A DNA stretch of 64,000 nt from the NCBI GenBank assembly GCA_944388145.1, contig CALXHQ010000004.1:124001-188000 (forward strand). The letters run 5' to 3'. The first letter of the stretch is position 1. Every line of letters begins with the position of its first letter. Of this stretch, positions 8,136 through 15,854 are shown in pieces. The notes below the pieces were generated by a model. The model had not been told where the DNA came from. It saw only the letters and a program-made list of their open reading frames with translations, and did not search any database. A program made the position numbers and the translations under genes. This DNA comes from an uncultured Gemmiger sp. (GTDB taxonomy: Bacteria; Bacillota; Clostridia; Oscillospirales; Ruminococcaceae).

Positions 8136-9626
8136 TCAAACGGCGATGCTGCGGCGGTAAAGGTACCACACCGCCTGGCCTTCGCCGCCGTCGTACGCGG
8201 CCTGCGCCCTGCACCGATAAGAGGGGAAACGCCCGCTCAGTGCAGCGTCCCGGGTGACTACCCACTCGACGCCGCCGGCGGCAAGCAGGGCATCCTGCTG
8301 CTGTTGTTGCTGAGGCAGCGGCAGATTGGTGACGCAGAAATATTTGCAGGGCGGCTGCTGGCCGGTGACTGTGTAAAAACCGCCGTCCAGCGTGCCGTAA
8401 TTGAGCAGCTGTCCGCCGCCCTCCTGCCGTAGGATCGCCGCGAACCGGAACTGCGGCAGCTCCCCGGCAGGGCGGAGCAGCTGCCCGGCGTTGCGGCAGG
8501 TCAACAGGCAGAACGCCACCGCAGCCGCCGCTGCCGCCGTCACCGCAGCAGGGCGGGCCGGGGCGGGCAGCCGGGGCAGCCGCCGGACCAGCGCCGCCGC
8601 CGGACCGATCCCCAGCGGGGCAAAGACCAACAGCGGCAGCGCATAGTAGATGTGATAGTCGCCAAAGGCGAAGGCGGTCACCGCCAGGCAGCCTGCCATG
8701 CAGGCCACCGCCCCGGCACAGCCCGGCTGCCGCCGGACCAGCAGCCAGACTGCCCCGGCGGCAGCCAACAGCATGGGCAGTGGGGCGTCGTGCAGAGCCC
8801 ACCACAGCCGCTGTACCACCGCCATGGCGGCCGCCGCTGGGGCAAAGCCGGTGGTACGGCCGCCATAGAGGAAAAGGTTTGCCCCGAAGTAGGTGCCGAA
8901 AAAGTCAGCCAGGGCGCCGTTTGCCCCAAAATAAGCAAGCCAGGGCAGCAGTGTAGCCGCCATGCCGCCCAGCCAGGCGGCAATGCTTTGCAGCAGGCGT
9001 TTGCCCCACCCGGCACGCAGATACCCCGCCGCCAGCGCCAGCGCAAACCCTGCAAACAGGCCCATCATGGTAAACTTGACCCACAGCACACAGCCCGCCG
9101 CCGCGCCCAGCAGCGCCACAAGCCCCAGCGAGAGCGGCTGCCGCTGCCCCGGCGGCGGGGCGAAAAAGCGCAGCGCCGCCCAGACAGGCGCCGCCAGCAG
9201 CGGCAAGCAAAGTTCCTCAGCGCTGCCGCCGTGGGCAAAGGTGGCCCCCGCCGCCACCGCTGCGCCGGGCAGCAGCACCCAGGCAGGATGCACCGGCCCC
9301 GCCACGGCCTGCACCGCCCGCAGCCCGGCATACAAAAAGCCCGCAAAGGCGGCAATCTCGATGAGCCAAACGCCGAAAAAGCCGGTGTGATCGATCAGCC
9401 AGCCCACGCCGTAGACCAGATAGAGCAGCGGGCCCTTGTGGTCGAACACATCCCGGTAGAGGACCGCGCCGTTCATCATGGCCTTGCCGGCAGTATAGAA
9501 GATGTTGGCATCCATCCAGTCGTTCAGCGGATAAAGGGGCGACGATTTGGAGCAGACTGCCAGCACCGCTGCCGCAGCGGCCAAACAATACACCGCCTGC
9601 CTGCGGCGGGCGACCCGGTGTTCCAT
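8136..9626 (-). CDS. GT-C type membrane glycosyltransferase-like protein
   Basis: A 496-aa membrane protein with about 10 hydrophobic helices. After the first helix it has the acidic loop NDWMDANIFYTAGKAMM and then YRDVFDHKGPLLYL; this DxxxxKGP pattern resembles the PMT/ArnT-like GT-C transferases that use polyprenyl-phosphate sugars on the outer membrane face. Start MEHRVARR was chosen because AGGAGGT lies 7 bases upstream; longer readings upstream are not supported. The gene is 103 bp from the DUF2142 gene. A role in envelope glycosylation is an inference. Confidence 0.7.
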   Translation of the reverse strand: MEHRVARRRQAVYCLAAAAAVLAVCSKSSPLYPLNDWMDANIFYTAGKAMMNGAVLYRDVFDHKGPLLYLVYGVGWLIDHTGFFGVWLIEIAAFAGFLYAGLRAVQAVAGPVHPAWVLLPGAAVAAGATFAHGGSAEELCLPLLAAPVWAALRFFAPPPGQRQPLSLGLVALLGAAAGCVLWVKFTMMGLFAGFALALAAGYLRAGWGKRLLQSIAAWLGGMAATLLPWLAYFGANGALADFFGTYFGANLFLYGGRTTGFAPAAAAMAVVQRLWWALHDAPLPMLLAAAGAVWLLVRRQPGCAGAVACMAGCLAVTAFAFGDYHIYYALPLLVFAPLGIGPAAALVRRLPRLPAPARPAAVTAAAAAAVAFCLLTCRNAGQLLRPAGELPQFRFAAILRQEGGGQLLNYGTLDGGFYTVTGQQPPCKYFCVTNLPLPQQQQQQDALLAAGGVEWVVTRDAALSGRFPSYRCRAQAAYDGGEGQAVWYLYRRSIAV

Positions 9627-9653
9627 GGGCTTACCTCCTGAACATGGTACAGA

Positions 9654-9697
9654 AAAAGGGTACGCCGTACCGGTTACCCGGCGGCGCACCCTTTTGT
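9654..9697. terminator. Hairpin terminator after the zinc-ribbon gene
   Basis: A 14-bp stem (9654-9667 with 9682-9695, one mismatch) has AAAA on one side and TTTT on the other. On the minus strand it ends in a U-run, so it should end transcripts from the zinc-ribbon gene before the glycosyltransferase gene. Confidence 0.7.
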
Positions 9698-9706
9698 TAC
9701 ACACAT

Positions 9707-9753
9707 GGGCGTATGCGAACGCCCCCAACACCTTTGGGGGACCCGATACGCCC
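9707..9753. other. Long two-part stem-loop just after the zinc-ribbon stop codon
   Basis: An outer 8-bp stem (9707-9714 with 9746-9753) encloses an inner CCCCC/GGGGG stem near 9722-9740. It has no U-run, so by itself it is not a terminator; it may stabilise the 3' end or assist the terminator beside it. Confidence 0.45.
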
Positions 9754-9763
9754 CGGCAGAACA

Positions 9764-10039
9764 TCAGTTCTGGCGCATCTTGGCGAAGCACTCGCTGCAG
9801 TAGACCGGACGGTCCTCGCGGGGCTGGAAGGGAACCTTGCAGGCTTTGCCGCAGCTGGCGCAGACAGCGTCGTACATCTGCCGCTCGCTGCGGTTGGCGC
9901 CCTTCATGGCAGCGCGGCACTCTTTGCAGCGCTTGGGCTCATTCTCAAAGCCGCGGCTGGCGTAGAACTCCTGCTCGCCGGCAGTCCAGACGAACTCTTT
10001 GCCGCAGTCCTTGCAAACTAAGGTCTTGTCTTCGAACAT
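9764..10039 (-). CDS. Double zinc-ribbon protein
   Basis: A 91-aa cytoplasmic protein with two four-cysteine sites: Cys9, Cys12, Cys38 and Cys41 (zf-trcl type), then Cys60, Cys63, Cys81 and Cys84 with the exact spacing CxxC-x17-CxxC. The N-terminus MFEDKTLVCKDCGKEF is typical of this widespread Firmicutes family, whose function is unknown; nucleic-acid or ribosome binding is a guess. The start was set at ATG 10037-10039 because GAGGAG precedes it; the same frame stays open upstream but is not part of the known family. Confidence 0.85.
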   Translation of the reverse strand: MFEDKTLVCKDCGKEFVWTAGEQEFYASRGFENEPKRCKECRAAMKGANRSERQMYDAVCASCGKACKVPFQPREDRPVYCSECFAKMRQN

Positions 10040-10207
10040 AGTGGGTATCTCCTCTTTGTTAAGTTTTGCCCGCGGAAGGATTTCATCCAAATACCTTTGG
10101 GTAACGTGCATCTGCCTCGCTGACAAAAGAGACACCCGTTGGGTTCGGAAGCTAAACTACTGAGGGCATTATATGACCTGGCCAACGGGGGCCGGGTTCC
10201 AAAAGAA

Positions 10208-10747
10208 TTACGTTGCGCCGCGCAGTTTCCGCCTGGCGCGGGCTAAGGCGTTTTCCACCGCCTTGGGTTCCCTGCCCAGCAGGCGGGCTGTCTCGGCGGC
10301 GGAACGGCCGTCGATGGCGCACAGCAGGGCGCCCCGTTCCATTGGGGAGAGCTGGGTCTTGATCCGGCGGATCACATCGTCCACTGTCTCCCCCACAATG
10401 GCCAGTTCCTCGGGGCCGGGCGCCGCCGAATCCTCTGGCAGGGGCACGCTGTCATTCAAGGGGGCGTGCTTTTTGCGAGTGGCGGCCCGGGCGGCGTCCT
10501 GCTGGGCATGGGCGATACAGGCGGCCGCGTAGGAGGCAAAAGCCCCGCGGCCGGGTTCATAGCTGCGCACAGCGTCAAACAGGCCGATCAGCCCTTCCTG
10601 CACGGCATCCTCAAAATCCAGGCCGGGGACAGTGCAGCGGGCGGCACCGCGGCGGATGGCCGGCATCATGCGGGCGATCAGCGCAGCGAGGGCAGTCTCC
10701 TCGCCGGACTTTGCCCGGGCGATGAGTTCTGGGTCAAACTGCTGCAT
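10208..10747 (-). CDS. RNA polymerase sigma-70 family factor
   Basis: A 179-aa sigma factor. Region 2 covers about residues 10-85, with DFEDAVQEGLIGLFDAV matching the -10 recognition and core-binding helices. Region 4 lies at about 125-175 with LSPMERGALLCAIDG and the HTH SAAETARLLGREPKAVENAL. There is no region 1.1 or 3, so it is an alternative factor (SigH/ECF-like size). The start MQQFD was preferred because AGGAGG lies 7 bases before it; the in-frame ATG two codons earlier is too close. No anti-sigma gene is next to it. Its regulon is unknown. Confidence 0.82.
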   Translation of the reverse strand: MQQFDPELIARAKSGEETALAALIARMMPAIRRGAARCTVPGLDFEDAVQEGLIGLFDAVRSYEPGRGAFASYAAACIAHAQQDAARAATRKKHAPLNDSVPLPEDSAAPGPEELAIVGETVDDVIRRIKTQLSPMERGALLCAIDGRSAAETARLLGREPKAVENALARARRKLRGAT

Positions 10748-10781
10748 TGCCATGCCTCCTGCCGGCATCACGATTGCTACC

Positions 10782-10810
10782 ATTCTACCGTTCTGCGGCG
10801 ATTTTGTCAA
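10782..10810 (-). promoter_or_regulatory. Promoter of the sigma factor gene
   Basis: The minus strand reads TTGACA (10805-10810), 17 bases, TAGAAT (10782-10787). It sits 35 bases before the sigma-factor ATG, giving a short leader. Confidence 0.75.
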
Positions 10811-10838
10811 CAAAAAATTCACATTTGAGCGCCCGGGC

Positions 10839-10892
10839 AAAAAAGCGGCGGGCGCCGCCGCCCACCTTCAGGATGGACGGAAGCGCCCGCCG
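10839..10892 (-). terminator. Terminator after the oadB operon
   Basis: A 10-bp GC stem (10846-10855 with 10883-10892) is followed on the minus strand by a run of six U (10839-10844). It lies 36 bases beyond the stop of the 42-aa membrane peptide gene and should end the oadB transcript before the sigma-factor promoter. Confidence 0.65.
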
Positions 10893-10927
10893 TCAAACCG
10901 GCTGTGGCCGCATTTTTCTGCTGGAAG

Positions 10928-11056
10928 TTATTCCCGGCCAGAGAACAGGAAGTTGAACAGGTACACCAGCGCAATGATGATGAGGGTGACAATAAACACA
11001 CCCATCCACCCCTGCAGCGAGTTGACCAGAATGGGCAAAAATGTCTCGAAATTCAT
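10928..11056 (-). CDS. 42-aa single-span membrane peptide, OadG-like
   Basis: A small gene below normal size cut-offs. It encodes MNFETFLPILVNSL, then a membrane span GVFIVTLIIIALVYLFNFL, and ends SGRE. ATG 11054-11056 has GGGGAA upstream. It follows oadB by 21 bases in the same direction. Position and topology match the small membrane subunit (gamma, OadG) of Na+-translocating decarboxylases, but it is about half the usual length and lacks a cytoplasmic tail. No homology can be proven from so short a sequence, so the role is inferred from context. Confidence 0.65.
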   Translation of the reverse strand: MNFETFLPILVNSLQGWMGVFIVTLIIIALVYLFNFLFSGRE

Positions 11057-11077
11057 GGTGATTCCCCTTTCCGCAAA

Positions 11078-12202
11078 TCAGGAAGCAAACAGTGCCAGGA
11101 TCATGCCGCCGGCGATAACCGAGGCAATCTGGCCGGAAACGTTAACGCCCACCGCATGCATCAGCAGGAAGTTCTGGTTGTCCTCCTCCAGGCCCATCTT
11201 GTTGATGACGCGGGAGGACATGGGGAAGGCAGAGATGCCAGCGGCACCGATCATGGGGTTGATCTTTTCCTTGGCAAACAGGTTGTAGAGCTTGGCGATC
11301 ATAACGCCACCCACCGTGTCGAACACAAAGCCCACCAGGCCCAGGGCCAGGATCATCAGCGTGACCGGGTTGAGGAAGCTTTCAGCCTGCATCTTGGTGG
11401 CAACGGTGATGCCCAGCATCAGGGTGACCAGGTTGGCCAGGGCCTTCTGGGCGGTGTCGGACAGGGCGTCCAGCACGCCGCACTCACGGATCAGGTTGCC
11501 GAACATCAAAAAGCCGATCAGCGCCACGCTGCGGGGGGCAAAGATGCCGGCCACCGCGGTGATGAAGATGGGGAACAGGATCTTGGTGACCTTGGAGACA
11601 CTGCGCTCCGCGTACTTCATGCGGATCAGGCGCTCCTTTTTAGTGGTGATCAGGCGGATGACAGGCGGCTGAATGATGGGCACCAGCGCCATGTAGGAGT
11701 AAGCCACCACCACAATGGCGCCGATATAGTCCGACTGGAAGAAATTGGCCACAAAGATGGAGGTGGGGCCGTCCGCCGCCGCGATGATGGCGATGGAGGC
11801 GGCGTTCTTGATGTCAAAGCCCAGCAGACTGGCAACGCACAGGGTGAAGAAGATGCCGAACTGTGCCGCCGCACCGAAGATCATCAATTTGGGGTTGGAC
11901 AGCAGCGGGGTAAAATCGATCATGGCGCCGATGCCGATGAATAGCAGCAGCGGGAACAGCTCGTTGGCGATGCCGGCGTTGAACAGCACGTCCAGGATGC
12001 CCTCCTCGGTGCCGGATTCGTACACCTGGGTCACCGCGCCGGACAGGGGCAGGTTGACCAGGATGGTGCCAAAGCCGATGGGCAGCAGCAGCGAGGGCTC
12101 CATGCCCTTTTTGATGGCCAGATAGATCAGCAGCGCGCCGATCGCCCACATGACGACCTGCTGCCACTGAAGGTTGAGTACGTTACCAAACAGTGCATCC
12201 AT
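11078..12202 (-). CDS. oadB: Na+-translocating decarboxylase beta subunit (OadB/MmdB/GcdB family)
   Basis: Integral membrane ion-transport subunit of biotin-dependent decarboxylase sodium pumps. The 374-aa length and about 10-11 helices fit. The family signature IIAAADGPTSIF, with the Asp implicated in Na+ binding, is present, as are IGIGAMIDFTPLLSNP and NQNFLLMHAVGVNVSGQI. The start MDALFGNVL has GAGGAG 8 bases upstream. Unusually, no carboxyltransferase or biotin-carrier gene is beside it; only a 42-aa membrane peptide follows. It sits behind a yybP-ykoY-like riboswitch and terminator, so it may be regulated by Mn2+. Confidence 0.9.
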   Translation of the reverse strand: MDALFGNVLNLQWQQVVMWAIGALLIYLAIKKGMEPSLLLPIGFGTILVNLPLSGAVTQVYESGTEEGILDVLFNAGIANELFPLLLFIGIGAMIDFTPLLSNPKLMIFGAAAQFGIFFTLCVASLLGFDIKNAASIAIIAAADGPTSIFVANFFQSDYIGAIVVVAYSYMALVPIIQPPVIRLITTKKERLIRMKYAERSVSKVTKILFPIFITAVAGIFAPRSVALIGFLMFGNLIRECGVLDALSDTAQKALANLVTLMLGITVATKMQAESFLNPVTLMILALGLVGFVFDTVGGVMIAKLYNLFAKEKINPMIGAAGISAFPMSSRVINKMGLEEDNQNFLLMHAVGVNVSGQIASVIAGGMILALFAS

Positions 12203-12382
12203 AGAAAAACTCCTCTCACACAGGGGGCGGTGCTGCCCCGTGCCCGGGGCGCGCCCGGGCAGTTCCGTTTTACAAGGGTGTATCCCCCGGCACAGGCCCC
12301 GCCGGACAGAGGCACATCTGAGACGCCAAGGTGTGTTTGAAAAATTTTCCCACACGTTGGATCGGGCAGATGCGCCCCAAGC

Positions 12383-12439
12383 AAAAAGACTTTTGCCATG
12401 GGTGGCACGCACGAAGCCGCTGCACATGGCAAAAGTCTT
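12383..12439 (-). terminator. Riboswitch expression-platform terminator before oadB
   Basis: A perfect 15-bp stem (12425-12439 with 12386-12400 on the minus strand) is followed by a U-run. Its 5' arm contains the last conserved strand of the aptamer (the CUUUUG that closes P1). Aptamer closing and terminator folding are therefore mutually exclusive, the usual design of a transcriptional ON switch. Confidence 0.8.
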
Positions 12440-12520
12440 GCTTTTTGATCCGGCTGCGGGCAGAAACCGTATTGACGCAGTCCGTCACGGCGTGCCCGCC
12501 GTAAGCTACTCCCTTTTGTA
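12428..12520 (-). ncRNA. yybP-ykoY family (manganese) riboswitch aptamer
   Basis: Read on the minus strand, the RNA begins with CAAAAGGGAGUAGC and ends with AGCAAGACUUUUGCC, the two hallmark strands of yybP-ykoY RNAs (consensus AAAGGGGAGUAGC and GCAAGACCUUUGCC); CAAAAG pairs with CUUUUG as P1. Internal CGUCAAUACG and GCCGG also match conserved positions. The family senses Mn2+ and turns genes on. A Na+-sensing class would suit the downstream Na+ pump, but the sequence matches yybP-ykoY. An Rfam RF00080 covariance search would settle it. Confidence 0.82.
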
Positions 12521-12527
12521 CCTCTCT

Positions 12528-12556
12528 ATTATGCGAAAGGGCGTGGACTTTGTCAA
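12528..12556 (-). promoter_or_regulatory. Promoter of the riboswitch-oadB transcript
   Basis: The minus strand has TTGACA (12551-12556), 17 bases and CATAAT (12528-12533). Transcription would start near 12521, exactly at the 5' edge of the predicted aptamer. Confidence 0.8.
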
Positions 12557-12736
12557 GAGAATTTCTCGGGGGGATTTGGCGCAATTTGCCGGCCGGAACG
12601 GCAGAGCTGCGGCGGGGCGCGCGCCCCCGGCGGGCAGCGGCCTCGCTCTGCGCGCAAACAGGTAAAATCAGGTCCGGCAGGTCCTGCCATGAGGGAAGCC
12701 GCAGGGGAGGATGCCATTTTGTTGAATTTGTTTCAC

Positions 12737-12765
12737 TTGACTGGTCAATGATGTTCAAGTATAAT
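12737..12765 (+). promoter_or_regulatory. Promoter of ilvA-ridA
   Basis: TTGACT (12737-12742), 17 bases and TATAAT (12760-12765). It is divergent from the oadB promoter and leaves a leader of about 100 bases before ilvA. Confidence 0.8.
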
Positions 12766-12774
12766 CTTTCATAT

Positions 12775-12823
12775 CGCTTCGACGGCGAAGCGGAGCCTGC
12801 CCCGCCGTGCGCGGGGCAATTTT
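12775..12823 (+). other. Two hairpins in the ilvA leader
   Basis: A 7-bp stem with a 4-base loop (12775-12781 with 12786-12792) is followed by a 7-bp GCCCCGC/GCGGGGC stem (12799-12805 with 12811-12817) and AATTTT. The second could act as a weak attenuator. It has no T-box sequence, so ilvA control differs from that of ilvB. Confidence 0.35.
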
Positions 12824-12870
12824 GTGCGCTTTTGCAGCGCGGGCTGCCAGAATACAGGAGGGTTCCATAC

Positions 12871-14076
12871 ATGCTGACACTGGACAAGATCTACCACGCC
12901 GCCTTTGTGCTGAAGGAGGTGGCCCGCCGCACCGACCTGATTGCGGCGCCCCGCCTGCGCGAGGACTGCGAGCTCTACCTGAAGACCGAGAACCTGCAGG
13001 TGACCGGCAGTTTCAAGGTGCGGGGCGCCTATTACAAGATCAGCCAGCTGTCGGCGGAGGAGCGGGCCAAAGGCGTGATCGCCTGCAGCGCCGGCAACCA
13101 CGCCCAGGGCGTGGCGCTGGCCGCCACCCGCATGGGGCTGAAAAGCGTGGTCTGCATGCCGGACGGCGCCCCCATCATGAAGGTGGAAAGCACCAAGCGC
13201 CTGGGCGCCGAGGTCTGCCTGGTCAAAGGCACCTACGACGATGCCCATGACCGGGCGGTGGAATTGCAGAAGGAAACCGGCATGACCTTTATCCACCCCT
13301 ACGATGATGAGCAGGTCATTGCCGGGCAGGGCAGCATCGGGCTGGAAATCCTGGACCAGCTACCGGATGTGGAAGCCGTGATCGTTCCCGTGGGCGGCGG
13401 CGGGCTGATCGCCGGCGTGGCCTTTGCCGTCAAGAGCCTGCGCCCCGACGTGAAGGTCTACGGCGTGCAGTCGGCCGGCGCGGCCAGCATGTACAAGGCT
13501 TTCCGCGACCATACGTATGAGACGCTGGACACAGTGGACACCTTTGCGGATGGCATCGCCGTCAAGACCCCCGGCGAGCTGACGTTTGAGCTGGTGGAAA
13601 AATACGTGGACGATGTGATCACCGTGAGCGAGGACGAGACCGCCGCGGCCATCCTGTCGCTGATGGAAAACCAGAAGCTGGTGGCCGAGGGTGCGGGCGC
13701 CGTGTCGGTGGCAGCGGCACTGTACGGCAAGCTGCCCATCCAGGGCAAAAAGGCCGTCTGCCTGATCTCGGGCGGCAACATCGACGTGAACATCCTGTCC
13801 CGGGTGATCAACCGCGGCCTGGTGATGAGCGGCCGCAAGTGCAACCTGATGATTGCCCTGGAGGACAAGCCCGGCCAGCTGACCCGCGTCAGTGAGATCA
13901 TCTCCGGCTGCGGCGCGAATGTGGTCAGCGTACAGTACGACCTGGCCGACACCAACATGGCCATCACCAGCTGTTTCCTCAAGCTGGCGCTGGAAACCCG
14001 CGACGCCGCCCAGATCGAGGAGATCAAACAGGCGCTGACCGACGCCGGATTCAAGCTGGTCAGCGAGCGGGCGTGA
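12871..14076 (+). CDS. ilvA: Threonine ammonia-lyase
   Basis: PLP enzyme that converts L-threonine to 2-oxobutanoate and ammonia, the entry step to isoleucine. The 401-aa protein has the PLP lysine in TGSFKVRGA (Lys49), the phosphate-binding loop VGGGGLIAG near 176 and a single C-terminal ACT domain (about 325-400, EDKPGQLTRVSEIIS). This is the short TdcB/IlvA form, so feedback control by the ACT domain is possible. CAGGAGGG lies 8 bases before ATG 12871. It is followed after 47 bp by ridA, whose product removes the enamine intermediate this enzyme releases. Confidence 0.95.
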   Translation: MLTLDKIYHAAFVLKEVARRTDLIAAPRLREDCELYLKTENLQVTGSFKVRGAYYKISQLSAEERAKGVIACSAGNHAQGVALAATRMGLKSVVCMPDGAPIMKVESTKRLGAEVCLVKGTYDDAHDRAVELQKETGMTFIHPYDDEQVIAGQGSIGLEILDQLPDVEAVIVPVGGGGLIAGVAFAVKSLRPDVKVYGVQSAGAASMYKAFRDHTYETLDTVDTFADGIAVKTPGELTFELVEKYVDDVITVSEDETAAAILSLMENQKLVAEGAGAVSVAAALYGKLPIQGKKAVCLISGGNIDVNILSRVINRGLVMSGRKCNLMIALEDKPGQLTRVSEIISGCGANVVSVQYDLADTNMAITSCFLKLALETRDAAQIEEIKQALTDAGFKLVSERA

Positions 14077-14123
14077 CCCAATGATTTTACCGCGGCGCAC
14101 CGCCGCAGAAAGGATGTATTGTT

Positions 14124-14498
14124 ATGAAAGCCATTTCTACCCAAAACGCCCCCGCGGCCATCGGGCCCTACTCCCAGGCGCTGGACCTGGGCAGCCTGGT
14201 GTTTGTCTCCGGCCAGATCCCCGTGGACCCTGCCACCGGCGTCACGCCGCAGGACGTGCGCGATCAGGCCCGGCAGAGCCTTGCCAACCTGAAAGCCATC
14301 CTGGCTGAGGCAGGGCTGACCATGGCCGACGTGGTCAAGACAGTGGTGTTCCTGGCCGACCTGGATGATTTTGCCGCCGTGAACGAGGTGTACGCCCAGT
14401 CTTTTGCTGAGCCCTTTCCCGCCCGCAGCTGCGTGCAGGTAGCCGGCATCCCCAAGGGCGCCAAAGTCGAGATTGAGTGCATCGCGGTGAGAAACTAA
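14124..14498 (+). CDS. ridA: Reactive intermediate/imine deaminase
   Basis: RidA (YjgF/YER057c family) hydrolyses the enamine/imine products of PLP dehydratases, such as those from IlvA, preventing damage to other PLP enzymes. The 124-aa length is standard. The N-terminus KAISTQNAPAAIGPYSQA and the C-terminal signature PARSCVQVAGIPKGAKVEIE, with the carboxylate-binding Arg, are canonical. AAAGGATG precedes the start. It is transcribed with ilvA from the promoter at 12737. Confidence 0.95.
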   Translation: MKAISTQNAPAAIGPYSQALDLGSLVFVSGQIPVDPATGVTPQDVRDQARQSLANLKAILAEAGLTMADVVKTVVFLADLDDFAAVNEVYAQSFAEPFPARSCVQVAGIPKGAKVEIECIAVRN

Positions 14499-14550
14499 AA
14501 CCGCCGCGCCCGGCGGAACCGGACACGGCGGAGGTTTGGCGGATGGCCGC

Positions 14551-15753
14551 TTACAGTTGGACGCCGCCCTTGCACAGTTCAATGAACTGTTTGGCTACCC
14601 GGGGACTGCGGCCGCCGGCGCGGATGGCAAAGGCTTCGCCCTTGATGTACAGCTGGTCGGCAGGCATCTGGACGCCGTACTGTTTGGCCAGCTCCAGCAG
14701 GATGGCTTCAAACCGGGCTTTGTCCGGCCGCTGGAAGGTGACCGTCAGTCCAAACCGGGCGGACAGGCTCATCAGCTCCTGGCGGGTATCGGTGGCATGC
14801 AGGTCATCCCCCTCCCGATCGCTCATCCGCTCCTTGACCAGGTGGCGGCGGTTGGAGGTGGCATACACCGCAATGTTGTGGCTGCGGCCGCCCACGCTGC
14901 CCTCCAAAATTGCCTTTAGCGCGGCGAAATCGTCATCGTTGGCGGAGAAACTCAGGTCATCGATGAACAGGATAAACTTGAGCGGGTTGTCCGCCAGCGA
15001 CTCCATCACCGCCGGGATCTGGTAGAGCTGGTTCTTTTTCACCTCCACCAGGCGCAGGCCATCGGCGGCATACTCGTTGGCGATGGCCTTGACCGTGCTG
15101 GATTTTCCGGTGCCCGCATCGCCGTAAAGCAGGACGTTATTGGCCGGCAGTCCCGCCAGCAGGGCTTTGGTGTTGGCAATGACCTTGGCGCGCTCCGCCT
15201 CATAGCCGGGCAGCTCGGAGAGGCGCTGCGGGTCGGGGCAGCGCACCGGCACCAGCCGGGCATCCTCCACCGTAAAGACATGGTAACGGGCAAACATCCC
15301 GTAGCCTTTTTTGCCCACCTCGGCGCGGCGCTGCGTATAGGCGGCGGCGTAGCCGGCGGGGTGGGTTTCCCACCGGGGCAGGAAGGCACAGGCGGCCTGC
15401 AGCTCGGCGGGCGCATCGGCCAGCAGCGCGTCCAGGCCGTTCTCCCCCACCCGGCCAAGCAGTTCCAGCTCCGAGGAAAGGGCGGCTTCAGCGTTCGGCC
15501 CCGCGCCGCCCGCGGCTGCGCGGCGGATGCAGATGTTGTTGTTTTCCAGCACTGCGTCCAGCAGATAGTCGGTCCAGCAGCGGCCTGTATCAAACAGGGC
15601 CGCCTCAAACCCGGCTACCGCGGCGACAAATGCGGCGGTCCCCTCCCCTGCTGCCTGTACCATGGCGGCGTACCGGCCGATGACCGGGTCATCCAGGATG
15701 CCCCGCAGGACCACAACCCCCCGCAGGCGCAGGTCCAGTTGTTCCAGTTTCAT
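14551..15753 (-). CDS. DUF815 family AAA-type ATPase
   Basis: A 400-aa P-loop protein of the DUF815 family. Walker A GDAGTGKSS lies near residues 209-217 and Walker B ILFIDDLSF near 255-263, followed by an arginine-rich sensor region TSNRRHLVKERMSDREGDD. The first 180 residues are a family-specific helical part. Its substrate is unknown. ATG 15751-15753 has AGGGGGAG upstream. It is oriented against ridA and diverges from ilvB; it appears to be monocistronic. Confidence 0.85.
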   Translation of the reverse strand: MKLEQLDLRLRGVVVLRGILDDPVIGRYAAMVQAAGEGTAAFVAAVAGFEAALFDTGRCWTDYLLDAVLENNNICIRRAAAGGAGPNAEAALSSELELLGRVGENGLDALLADAPAELQAACAFLPRWETHPAGYAAAYTQRRAEVGKKGYGMFARYHVFTVEDARLVPVRCPDPQRLSELPGYEAERAKVIANTKALLAGLPANNVLLYGDAGTGKSSTVKAIANEYAADGLRLVEVKKNQLYQIPAVMESLADNPLKFILFIDDLSFSANDDDFAALKAILEGSVGGRSHNIAVYATSNRRHLVKERMSDREGDDLHATDTRQELMSLSARFGLTVTFQRPDKARFEAILLELAKQYGVQMPADQLYIKGEAFAIRAGGRSPRVAKQFIELCKGGVQL

Positions 15754-15807
15754 ATTTGCAGCTCCCCCTAAAAAAGTAGATAGACACAGCTTCAAGAGTG
15801 TGATACC

Positions 15808-15836
15808 AGTATACCCCCCGCAGCTGGCCGCTGCAA
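15808..15836 (-). promoter_or_regulatory. Promoter of the DUF815 ATPase gene
   Basis: The minus strand reads TTGCAG (15831-15836), 17 bases, TATACT (15808-15813), 55 bases before the ATPase start. Confidence 0.65.
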
Positions 15837-15854
15837 GCGCAGCCGGCCCGAAAA

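Noticed and set aside
8092-8805. Separate minus-strand gene overlapping the GT-C-like protein
   Set aside because: It is an alternative frame without a ribosome site inside a membrane protein with a convincing reading.
10040-10135. N-terminal extension of the double zinc-ribbon protein
   Set aside because: The frame is open, but a strong ribosome site sits before MFEDK, and family members start there.
12377-12447. Plain bidirectional terminator between oadB and ilvA
   Set aside because: No gene on the plus strand would need it; on the minus strand it fits exactly as the riboswitch expression platform.
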